Source: Chitinophaga sp.
Lineage (GTDB): Bacteria; Bacteroidota; Bacteroidia; Chitinophagales; Chitinophagaceae
DNA length: 64,000 nucleotides
Reading direction: 5' to 3'
Assembly (NCBI RefSeq): GCF_017745275.1
Contig: NZ_JAGHZS010000001.1
Location: forward strand, 62,001-126,000
In this document: in pieces, positions 29,670 through 37,018 of the stretch
Position numbering within the stretch: position 1 is the first letter of the stretch
Layout: each line of letters starts with the position of its first letter
Notes under the pieces: generated by a model
What the model saw: only the letters and a program-made list of their open reading frames with translations
Told to the model about the DNA's origin: nothing
Database searches by the model: none
Made by a program: the position numbers and the translations under genes

Positions 29670-31757
29670 CTAGAAAAATTTACCACGGGTATCTTTCACG
29701 TCAGATTTCTTTTTCAGCACTTCAAACAGTTGCTGATCCAGCATGGATTTAACACCTTGTTCGTATGCAGCCTGTTGAGTAGCTACGTCCTGAGCTGGTT
29801 GAGCAGATGGCTGGAAGCTATCTACCTTAATTACATATACACCAGCGTTTCCTTCAATAGGAGCAGATACTTTAGCGGTACCCCAGCTTTTGTTGAAGGT
29901 AGCACCTGCAACGCGAGGTTCAAAGCCCAGGGAAGCAATAAACGGTGTAGCAAAAGTTACACCTTCCGCTTTCAGCACAGGCTGATTAGTTGCTTTGGCT
30001 GCTGCATCAAGGCTGGCAGGAGTTTGCAGTTTAGCAATAATCTGTTCTGCTTTTTTGTGCTTTTTAACTTCTGCTTCCACACGAGGTCTTACATCTTCCA
30101 GGGGAGCAGTACCTTCTTCGCGAACACTGGTTAAAATAGCTACTACGTATTTGTCGTCGAAAGTAAATACCGTGCTGGCATCACCTTTCTTTGCTTCATA
30201 CGCCCAACGCACCAGTTCACGTGCTTGTCCGATACCAGGGATCACGAAATCCATTGGGCGAACGTTGTCAGCAATTTTCTTATCCAGTTTACCTTCCTGT
30301 ACTGTTTTTTCGAAAGCAGCAGCAGTACGGGCTTTACCAGCGAAGTCACTTGCTGAGCTGTATGCAGTGTTATTGGTTTCTTTACTAGCTTCTACAGATT
30401 TACCGAGGTAAGCCACTTTAATAGCCGGACCAATATTTTTCTGATCCATAATCTGGATAACGTGATAACCAAATTGGGTTTTTACCACTTTCACCTGGCC
30501 TTTTGCTCCATCAAAAGCAAATTCTTTGAATTCAGGTACAAAAGGAGAAGAAGGAGTTAAATCATATTCTCCGCCAGTTTGTTTGCTGCCCGGATCATCG
30601 CTGTATTGAGCTACCAGTGCTTTAAAGTCGGCACCACCTTTTACAGCTACTTCAATGCTGTCAGCGCGTTTTTTAGCCACTGAATCAGCTACGCCCATTT
30701 GTGGGTTAGAAGCGATGAGGATGTGACGAACTTTAACGCTATCGGGCATATTTTTACGATCTACCATTTTCGCATATACGATCAGGTTATTATCATAATA
30801 TGGTCCGAAGATAGCACCAACAGGCAAGTTCACGATAGAATCTTTCTGTGGAACTTTTGCTTCGTTCTTAGAAATATAGCCATCGTAATATTTAATATCA
30901 GAGTTACGGTTAATAAAACCGGCAACATCTTTAGTAGTGTCGAGTTCTTGTTTCATAGCAACAATCTGTTGGATTGCTGCCGCTGAATCCGCAGCCGAAG
31001 GAATAGCATCAAAAGACACATATTCTACTTTACGGGATTCTTCTACTTTAAACAATTGCTTGTGATCCTGGATAAAACGGTTCAGTTCAGCATCTGTTAC
31101 TTTAATGGTAGAATCAGAAATGGTAGCATAAGGAACACTTACATAAGAAACAGTAGCAGATTGACTGTTATCTTCCTGTTGTTGTTTTGCCAGCCATTTA
31201 GGGTAGTATACACCTTGTTTAATAAGGGTCACATACTTTTGTTGTTCCTGGTACTTAGCAATATAAGTTTCCAGTTGGTGGAAACCTTCACGAACCTGGG
31301 GATTGGTAGGTGCTTGTTGGATGGCTTGTTGCAAAGCAGCACGGTCAAACTGACCATCACGTGTAAATTGCTGTACAACTACCGGATTAGGGTTTTTACC
31401 TCTTATCTGGTCTACCACTTCTGCTTCAGTTACAACGATGCCCAATTTTTTGTACTGAGCCTGCATAATTTGTTCATTCAGAAACTGGTTCCAAACCTGT
31501 TCACGGATATATTGACGTGTTTGGTCGTCAATATTAGGCATTTGCTGACGGGCATTATTTTCCGCGTCCTGAATACGGCGTTGATAGTCTGCTAAGTCCA
31601 GATCTTCACCATTTACTTTACCCACGCTTGTACTGCGACGGGAGAGAGAACTTTTGCCAAAGAAGGCATCCTGCAACAGGAAACTAACAATAGCCAGGCA
31701 AATCACTACAACGATCATGACGGCGTACTTGTCCCTGATTTTCTGAATTACTGACAT
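29670..31757 (-). CDS. ppiD: Periplasmic peptidyl-prolyl isomerase/chaperone PpiD-like
   Basis: 695-residue membrane-anchored periplasmic folding factor. One N-terminal membrane helix (about residues 12-30, AVMIVVVICLAIVSFLL), a SurA-N-like chaperone region (SVGKVNGEDLDLADYQ, NQFLNEQIMQAQYKKLGI), then a parvulin domain about residues 338-440 with VKVRHILIAS, FKALVAQYSDDPGSKQTGGEYDL and FGYHVIQIMD. A second weaker chaperone domain follows. It is somewhat longer than E. coli PpiD (623 residues), as usual in Bacteroidota. It has its own promoter and terminator, so it is a single transcription unit. Confidence 0.93.
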   Translation of the reverse strand: MSVIQKIRDKYAVMIVVVICLAIVSFLLQDAFFGKSSLSRRSTSVGKVNGEDLDLADYQRRIQDAENNARQQMPNIDDQTRQYIREQVWNQFLNEQIMQAQYKKLGIVVTEAEVVDQIRGKNPNPVVVQQFTRDGQFDRAALQQAIQQAPTNPQVREGFHQLETYIAKYQEQQKYVTLIKQGVYYPKWLAKQQQEDNSQSATVSYVSVPYATISDSTIKVTDAELNRFIQDHKQLFKVEESRKVEYVSFDAIPSAADSAAAIQQIVAMKQELDTTKDVAGFINRNSDIKYYDGYISKNEAKVPQKDSIVNLPVGAIFGPYYDNNLIVYAKMVDRKNMPDSVKVRHILIASNPQMGVADSVAKKRADSIEVAVKGGADFKALVAQYSDDPGSKQTGGEYDLTPSSPFVPEFKEFAFDGAKGQVKVVKTQFGYHVIQIMDQKNIGPAIKVAYLGKSVEASKETNNTAYSSASDFAGKARTAAAFEKTVQEGKLDKKIADNVRPMDFVIPGIGQARELVRWAYEAKKGDASTVFTFDDKYVVAILTSVREEGTAPLEDVRPRVEAEVKKHKKAEQIIAKLQTPASLDAAAKATNQPVLKAEGVTFATPFIASLGFEPRVAGATFNKSWGTAKVSAPIEGNAGVYVIKVDSFQPSAQPAQDVATQQAAYEQGVKSMLDQQLFEVLKKKSDVKDTRGKFF

Positions 31758-31787
31758 ATATTATATAGTCTACATTTTTAAGGATAG

Positions 31788-31819
31788 CAAAAATAGAATA
31801 AAATAACTGTAACTGCAAA
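31788..31819 (-). promoter_or_regulatory. Promoter of ppiD
   Basis: On the minus strand TTTG (31819-31816), 20 bases, then TATTTTTG (31795-31788): an exact match to the Bacteroidota -33/-7 promoter. The ATG follows 30 bases after the -7 element. Confidence 0.7.
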
Positions 31820-31860
31820 AGAGTATTTTAAAGCCTGAAACGCAATACAGTAAAGGGTTT

Positions 31861-32475
31861 CAGGATGGTATAACACTTTTGTGGACTATGTATGATTCAC
31901 AGGTTTTCCACATGGAGCAGTTATTCACAACCTGTTTTTTTCCAGGGTTTTAATGTTTTTAAACGCTCGCTATTGCTGGTATTTTGATAAAAACGGGGCG
32001 ATAATCACATAAAAGGGTTATTCACAAATGTTAAAAAGCGGTTTTAGGGAATCCACATAAAAATGTGAATAAAACAGGGCTAATTTAGACGTGTATGCAT
32101 TTTGACCATTTTTCATTCCCAGCGAATTCTTTTCCACAATTGATGTGTAAAAACCCCTGTAAAACGTAAAATAACGTGGGAAAAGGTGCCTTTAGACACA
32201 GGTAAAACTAATTTTGTTATTGTGGTTAAATTTACCCTTAAAAAATGGAGATGTGAATTGTGGATAGTAAATGCCATCTTTTAACATTTTCCTAATACAG
32301 GGTAGCGCAAAAAGATTTTCACCAACAACGATATCCACGTATGTGGATGAAAACATGAAAATCCAGTAATGACGCGGAAAGAGCATGTTAATTTCATGTG
32401 GAAAGCGTAGTAAAAAGGAATAACAACTACATTTGTACACGAGCGGAAAATTTAATTTCCACATATTCACAGCCC
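31861..32475. other. Candidate replication origin (oriC) DnaA-box cluster
   Basis: A non-coding stretch packed with DnaA-box sequences. Exact TTATNCACA matches: TTATTCACA at 31921-31929 and 32018-32026, and on the minus strand at 32064-32072. One-mismatch forms include 31893-31901 (TGATTCACA), 31904-31912 and 32130-32138 (TTTTCCACA), 32221-32229, 32259-32267 and 32342-32350 on the minus strand, and 32463-32471 (ATATTCACA). A dyad ATCCAC-GTAT-GTGGAT lies at 32334-32349. Such clustering in AT-rich non-coding DNA is the usual content of oriC. The nearby parS sites, mnmG and the base-skew flip agree. No experiment is implied by the sequence. Confidence 0.72.
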
Positions 32476-32523
32476 TAATAGTAGTGGGCTTTTTCTTTTA
32501 AATATTTAAAGAAGTATATAGCT

Positions 32524-33531
32524 ATGATTATGGAAATCGCTGAAGCGAAAAAAAATTTGCAACACAACGGATTTTTGGATATATCAGTCGATCCCTCCCT
32601 GGATTTATTTGAAGCGATAGAAAATCTGAAAAAGAAGAAAAATGCGATTGTACTCGCTCACTATTACCAGGAACCAGATATCCAGGATATCGCAGATTAT
32701 ATCGGAGACAGTTTAGGCCTCAGCCAACAGGCGGCCAAAACCGATGCCGACATAATTGTTTTTGCCGGAGTTCACTTTATGGCGGAAACGGCAAAAATTC
32801 TGAGTCCACAGAAGAAAGTGCTTTTACCGGATCTCAAAGCAGGGTGTTCACTGGCTGATAGCGCGCCACCAGAGCTGTTTAAGAAGTTTAGAGACCGTTA
32901 CCCGGACCATATCGTGATTTCGTATATCAACTGTTCAGCGGGTATCAAGGCACTCAGCGATATCATTTGTACGAGTTCTAATGCCGAAGAAATCATTAAA
33001 AGCGTCCCTCACAATCAGCCCATCATCTTTGCACCTGATCGGAATTTAGGGGCTTATTTGATCAAAAAAACGGGTAGAGACATGGTGCTTTGGAATGGCG
33101 CCTGTATGGTACACGAGATTTTTTCCCTGGAAAAGATCACAAAATTGAAAATTCGTCACCCGAAAGCCAAAGTGATAGCGCATCCGGAATGTGAACCAGC
33201 AGTTTTAGCTATTGCTGACTACATTGGTTCTACAACAGGGTTGCTGAAATTCAGTCAACGTGACGATGCACAGGAGTATATTGTGGTTACTGAAACGGGA
33301 ATTTTGCACCAGATGCAAAAAGAGAATCCTGGAAAAACTTTTATACCCGCTCCACCTAATAATGCATGCGCTTGTAATGACTGTCCACACATGAAATTGA
33401 ATACGCTGGAGAAATTGTACTTGTGTATGGAATACGAACAGCCGGAAATAACTATGGAAGAAAGCCTGAGAATTGCCGCTAAAAAGCCAATTGAAAGAAT
33501 GCTAGAGATTAGTGCAGCAGCTGGACTTTAA
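32524..33531 (+). CDS. nadA: Quinolinate synthase A
   Basis: Condenses iminoaspartate with dihydroxyacetone phosphate to quinolinate in NAD biosynthesis, using a 4Fe-4S cluster. 335 residues with [38 protein letters not shown], and three candidate cluster Cys at about 108 (KAGCSLAD), 194 (NGACMVHE) and 287 (CNDCPHM); HPECEP is also present. The gene is alone: nadB and nadC are not next to it. It sits between two origin-like non-coding blocks. ATG 32524 and 32530 are equivalent starts. Confidence 0.96.
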   Translation: MIMEIAEAKKNLQHNGFLDISVDPSLDLFEAIENLKKKKNAIVLAHYYQEPDIQDIADYIGDSLGLSQQAAKTDADIIVFAGVHFMAETAKILSPQKKVLLPDLKAGCSLADSAPPELFKKFRDRYPDHIVISYINCSAGIKALSDIICTSSNAEEIIKSVPHNQPIIFAPDRNLGAYLIKKTGRDMVLWNGACMVHEIFSLEKITKLKIRHPKAKVIAHPECEPAVLAIADYIGSTTGLLKFSQRDDAQEYIVVTETGILHQMQKENPGKTFIPAPPNNACACNDCPHMKLNTLEKLYLCMEYEQPEITMEESLRIAAKKPIERMLEISAAAGL

Positions 33532-33592
33532 TATAACTATTTGATTTTCATTATTATTTGAATAATATTTATTAGTTATAATAAATATTTAA

Positions 33593-33639
33593 AAACACGA
33601 AGGCCGTGAGAATTTAATATTCTCACGGCCTTCGTGTTT
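33593..33639 (+). terminator. Terminator-like 21-bp inverted repeat after nadA
   Basis: A perfect 21-bp stem (33593-33613 with 33619-33639) with loop TTAAT, ending in GTTTA. It starts 62 bases past the nadA stop. Its loop side contains TGAGAATTTAATATT, the same box that is repeated through the following array, so it may be either the nadA terminator, the first array element, or both. Confidence 0.7.
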
Positions 33640-34831
33640 ATGTACGAATCGATTAATTCTCAGCGTGTTATAAGCGGTGTGAGAATTGAATATTCGTTGG
33701 GGTTTCGCAGTGTCTACTTGAAAAATGAAACCAGGAAAAAGACGAACAGGGAAATTGAATGTTAAAAACCGTTTGAATTTAATTTTTAGGGTGCTGAGAA
33801 TTTAAAAAAAAAATTTACCGTTGGGTAGGTGAAGGATTTGTTCAAATATTAAATTCTCAGCGCCTTGATAGTCTTATGAGAATGGCATATTTAGCTTTTT
33901 CATGAGCAGCTATGCGCATTTTTGATTTTATGACACGTTGAGCAGTTATTTTTTGAAGGCTCTGAGATTTGAATATTATTTATTTTTCCCGGGTTATGCC
34001 GGGTGAGTCTTTTTTGCGTTATTCTCAACGCCTTTATTTTTTCATCGCTTTAAGCTTCTTTATCCTCTTTTTAGGGGTCTAAACCTGAGGCAGGCTGCTA
34101 TTCATTTACTTCTTTTGAAGCAGGTTTAGCGATTCGGATGTACATCACGTTTGATTTTTTGAGTGCTCTGAGAATCTCATATTTTACTACATCATTGGGG
34201 TACCCCACGAACTTTTGATACGATTCATTCTCAAGCGACTTGTAGTACGCTGAGAATTAGATCGATATTGGGGTATCCTTGTACTTGATTTTTTTACAGG
34301 ATTCTCAGCGCACTCTGAAGGCCCTGAGAATTCAATATTTTTTATTTTTCTCAATGGAGTTGGGTTGGGAGATTTTTATGTAAACCTCATCGCCTTCTGA
34401 GTGCGCTGAGAATTGAAAATTTGCGATTATATCAGCGGACATTTGGTGTAGATGAAATTCATGAGATTCTCAGCAGCAGATGAGGGCCCTGAGAATTCAA
34501 TATTTTTGGCGGGTGCTAGCTGTATCTAACTTGAATAAATTAAATGAAACGTGGGAGCCTTACTAATGCGCTGAGATTTTGATATTGTCCAGTTTTTTTA
34601 ACGGAACCAGGATTTATGCTTCAATAGCAAGGAGGAGCGCTTGTGAGTGTGCTGAGATTTTATTATTTCTAAATAATCCGGGGTTACTCCGAATCTGGAA
34701 ATTTTATTGGTTTGTCAACGAATTGATGAGGTCATTAGATTTTAATATTCAGGGGCTGACCGGAAGAATTGTTGATGTGGAGTTTTTAGATCATTCTCAT
34801 TGCACTTGCAAGACGCTGAGATTGTTAATTT
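33607..34831. repeat. Phased array of degenerate dyad elements, about 82-bp period
   Basis: A box related to TGAGAATTNAATATT recurs at 33607, 33680, 33795, 33877, 33963, 34169, 34251, 34325, 34407, 34490, 34572, 34653, 34735 and 34817. From 34169 on, the spacings are 82, 74, 82, 83, 82, 81, 82 and 82. In six or more units an inverted arm ATTCTCAGCGC starts exactly 24 bases before the box (33656, 33853, 34227, 34301, 34466, 34793); 34383 is a weaker one and 34021 is an arm without a box. Each unit is thus about 39 bp of imperfect dyad plus about 43 bp of unrelated sequence. No open reading frame is credible here. I do not recognise this element. Confidence 0.85.
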
Positions 34832-35315
34832 TTCTTCCTGAGTTTAGAGGAGTAATGATAATTGAGTTTACAAAGGTTTCATTGAAAAGAAAAAGTTGCG
34901 TCGAAATAGGAGTATAGCAAACAGCTTAGATTGTTTATGTCAGCATAAATTCTGTGGATAAAGTAGGGGAGTCCACCAATTTTTAGAAAAAATTTTTTTC
35001 CTTTCAAAAGTTGCGTTCAAATGTGGAAAAAAGACGTTTTTTTCTATAGGAATCAAGATTTTTAAGCGAAATGAGGCCAAAATGTGGAAAAAAGCCGAAA
35101 AATTTTTCTTTTTTCTTAAAAAGCTAAATTTTTTTTTTGCTTTTGGATCTTCTGTTTGTTGGAAAAGGGCAGCTTTTCGCAAAAAAATGTGGAAAAATGG
35201 CAAAAAAAATTTCGTTTTTATCGGTGTTTTTTTTTAAATTTTTTGCTTTTGGAATCGCAAATCAGGAGGGAGGAGAGGGAAAAAATGAAATTTTTGGGAG
35301 GTTTTTTGGGAAAAA
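34832..35315. other. AT-rich origin-like region with DnaA box and TGTGGAAAA repeats
   Basis: An exact DnaA box TTATCCACA lies on the minus strand at 34953-34961. Three copies of AATGTGGAAAAA follow at 35019-35033, 35079-35094 and 35183-35198 (minus strand TTTTCCACA, one mismatch from the DnaA box). Between and after them are long A and T tracts (35101-35140, 35181-35245) suited to strand opening. No gene is credible; short open frames here are low-complexity Lys/Phe runs. Confidence 0.55.
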
Positions 35316-35340
35316 GTAGAGGAAACTAAATTTCCTCTAC
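35316..35340 (-). terminator. Intrinsic terminator of the FeoA-like gene
   Basis: Ten-bp stem GTAGAGGAAA (35316-35325) with 35331-35340, five-base loop holding the stop codon; on the minus strand it is followed by TTTTT. Confidence 0.8.
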
Positions 35341-35562
35341 CCAAATATGATCTGCTTCTGTTTTTCTGAGTGATAAATTATATCCAGCTACCATAATGGA
35401 GATGGGGTCTCCGAGTGGCGCAATCTTTTCTATTTTTACAGTTTCACCAGGTACGCAACCCATTTCCATCAGCTTAATATGAAGGTCGTCTTTTTCGAAT
35501 TCTATAATAATTGCACTTTTTCCTGTTGTCAGGGAAGATAATTTTATAATGCCCTTTTTCAT
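35326..35562 (-). CDS. FeoA-domain protein
   Basis: 78-residue SH3-like FeoA protein. FeoA proteins bind the ferrous iron transporter FeoB and modulate uptake. The core is KLSSLTTGKSAIIIEFE, IKLMEMGCVPGETVKIEKIAPLGDPISIMVAGYNLSLRK, the standard family pattern (L..G..G.V..I, MG..PG..V, G.P). ATG 35562 is chosen because the promoter at 35630-35660 lies downstream of the longer frame's ATG at 35676, which would put that start outside the transcript. No feoB is adjacent; the family also includes stand-alone members. Confidence 0.88.
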   Translation of the reverse strand: MKKGIIKLSSLTTGKSAIIIEFEKDDLHIKLMEMGCVPGETVKIEKIAPLGDPISIMVAGYNLSLRKTEADHIWVEEI

Positions 35563-35629
35563 TTCCTGCTTATTAATCTGTTTAAACTTTGTTCCGGGAC
35601 AATTGGGAAACTTACGTATGAATGATAAG

Positions 35630-35660
35630 CAAAGGTACCCTTGTAAGCCCAATATGCAAA
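35630..35660 (-). promoter_or_regulatory. Promoter of the FeoA-like gene
   Basis: Minus strand TTTG (35660-35657), 19 bases, TACCTTTG (35637-35630): a full match to the Bacteroidota promoter. It implies a leader of about 60 bases and fixes the start codon at 35562. Confidence 0.7.
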
Positions 35661-35724
35661 AAGAAAGGTCGTTCAATCCAAAATTTCACTTTACTTTTAC
35701 ATCCACTTAATTTTTTTGGTTTAA

Positions 35725-36150
35725 ATGGCAATTCAATTTACATCGCACGAAGTAAAAGATTATTTAAAGGAGAAGCGGAAGTTGAAATTATTCCTGGCTG
35801 AGCTTTTCTCCACGGAAGGGCAAGGTCTGAAAAGTTTGCATTTTGTTTTTTGCAGTGATGCTTACTTGTTAGAGATTAATAAGCAATTCTTGCAGCACGA
35901 CACCTATACCGATATAGTGACGTTTGAAATGGGCGAGGATCCTACAGTTACGGAGGGAGAAATTTATATAAGTGTAGACAGGGTATTAGATAATGCAGAG
36001 AAGTTTAAGGTCACTATTAGTCATGAGCTGCATCGCGTAATTTTTCATGGTGCGCTACATTTATGTGGATTTAAGGATAAGAGTAAGAAAGAATCTGCTT
36101 TGATGCGAAGCAAGGAAGATGAATACCTGGAGAAGTATTTTGGAAAGTAA
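35725..36150 (+). CDS. ybeY: Endoribonuclease YbeY (rRNA maturation factor)
   Basis: 141-residue zinc-dependent RNase involved in 16S rRNA 3'-end maturation and ribosome quality control. The zinc motif reads HGALHLCGFKDK, the Bacteroidota form of H-G-x-L-H-L-x-G, preceded by ITISHELHRVIF. The N-terminal half has the family strand pattern SLHFVFCSDAYLLEINKQFLQHDTYTDIVTF. It is divergent from the FeoA-like gene. In many Bacteroidota this gene is near mnmG, as here. Confidence 0.93.
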   Translation: MAIQFTSHEVKDYLKEKRKLKLFLAELFSTEGQGLKSLHFVFCSDAYLLEINKQFLQHDTYTDIVTFEMGEDPTVTEGEIYISVDRVLDNAEKFKVTISHELHRVIFHGALHLCGFKDKSKKESALMRSKEDEYLEKYFGK

Positions 36151-36176
36151 TATAGCATCTGGCGCTTAACAGAAAT

Positions 36177-36200
36177 GTCCCGTAAGGGACTTTTTTATTT
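36177..36200 (+). terminator. Intrinsic terminator of ybeY
   Basis: Short stem GTCCC-GTAA-GGGAC (36177-36190) followed by TTTTTTATTT. Confidence 0.7.
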
Positions 36201-36220
36201 CAGGATGTTGGTGAAGTAGA

Positions 36221-36236
36221 TGTTCCACGTGGAACA
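36221..36236. promoter_or_regulatory. parS-like ParB binding site 1
   Basis: Perfect palindrome TGTTCCACGTGGAACA. It differs from the widespread parS TGTTTCACGTGAAACA only by a symmetric change (C/G at positions 5 and 12). Confidence 0.85.
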
Positions 36237-36301
36237 CAATAATGAACGAAAGTAAACAGGAAGATTCTAATTGTGGAGTTATTCGTTCTTAGATATCGAA
36301 A

Positions 36302-36317
36302 TGTTCCACGTGGAACA
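36302..36317. promoter_or_regulatory. parS-like ParB binding site 2
   Basis: Second perfect copy of TGTTCCACGTGGAACA, 81 bases after the first, start to start. Confidence 0.85.
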
Positions 36318-36883
36318 TTAAATAAATCTACATAGCGGTTCTGCCGAAGTACCTTGCATCCTCGATTGGTTAAATGAGCATACAAGGCAGAAGAGATACC
36401 TATATAAAAGGTTTGCCTGAAAGCTTTATTTGATGGATTAGAATTTCTTCTGATTATCAAGTGAGAGGAAATTAATTGGGGATGGTGCGTTATCTTATTT
36501 TGAGGAATGATTACTAAAAGTATAAAGCTACTGTTTGCTAACTCCTTCTTTTCTGCAGGTATTCTTTCTCTTGAAACAGGTAACCTTATTTTCGAGCTTT
36601 TATTGTGAGCTCCTACGACCAACCTACATGTTTAAGTAAGGTTTGGAATACAGTTGAGAGCGTTCGTTAGTATTTTTTCTGAAGATGGTAAGAGGGAAAT
36701 AGAAAGCTTTTTGTAAGAAGATAGATGAAAACAAGTGCTGTTTAGACGGGTAGCTTCAATAAGATAGCACCAGTGAATGAAGGTCTAATTAATTGATAAT
36801 AGCTTTAGGTTAGTTTTTGAATTCAAAGTGAGGAGTTGCAGATTTGTAGGGGAGATAAAAGACCAGTTTTAAGAGAGGTAAAA

Positions 36884-36899
36884 TGTTCCACGTGAAACA
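36884..36899. promoter_or_regulatory. parS-like ParB binding site 3
   Basis: TGTTCCACGTGAAACA: one half matches the local form, the other half the classical parS sequence. Confidence 0.85.
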
Positions 36900-36942
36900 T
36901 TATCTTTTTTAATGGATAAATATTTGAAAGGCGACAAATAGA

Positions 36943-36958
36943 TGTTCCACGTGGAACA
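36943..36958. promoter_or_regulatory. parS-like ParB binding site 4
   Basis: Third perfect copy of TGTTCCACGTGGAACA, 61 bases before the mnmG start and just upstream of its -7 element. Confidence 0.85.
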
Positions 36959-36993
36959 TTTCACTTTCTACAAACAATCTCCCTTCTTCTACG

Positions 36994-37001
36994 TAATTTT
37001 G
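36994..37001 (+). promoter_or_regulatory. Candidate -7 promoter element of mnmG
   Basis: TAATTTTG matches TAnnTTTG exactly, 17 bases before the ATG. No TTTG at proper spacing; parS site 4 lies about where the -33/-45 region would be, so ParB could affect this promoter. Confidence 0.4.
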
Positions 37002-37018
37002 CACTTTCTAAAGTTATT

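Larger units (their letters stand above)
36201..37018. other. Non-coding centromere-like region upstream of mnmG
   Basis: About 820 bases without a credible gene. It holds four parS-like palindromes (separate entries) and the mnmG promoter. The middle part, 36320-36880, shows no repeat or hairpin that I can support. The antisense open frame through 36200-36622 is an artefact whose VPRGT motifs come from translating the parS sites. Confidence 0.7.

Noticed and set aside
29610..31595. Several plus-strand open frames opposite ppiD
   Set aside because: Shadows of ppiD; Cys/Phe/Ser-rich translations without known features.
32192..32470. Minus-strand open frame of 92 codons in the DnaA-box region
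   Set aside because: Lies within the DnaA-box cluster and has no recognisable features.
33607..34831. Array as a CRISPR locus
   Set aside because: Repeats are too degenerate, the unit (39 + 43 bp) is a dyad rather than a constant repeat, and there are no cas genes or leader nearby.
34579..35319. Short open frames (34579-34917 +, 34940-35203 -, 35137-35319 +)
   Set aside because: They run through the repeat array and A/T tracts, giving low-complexity Phe/Lys-rich peptides without any family features.
35563..35676. N-terminal extension of the FeoA-like protein
   Set aside because: The promoter at 35630-35660 lies inside it, so the upstream ATG cannot be in the transcript.
36200..36622. Minus-strand open frame of 140 codons upstream of mnmG
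   Set aside because: It contains VPRGT twice only because it reads through two parS palindromes; codon use and content are not gene-like.
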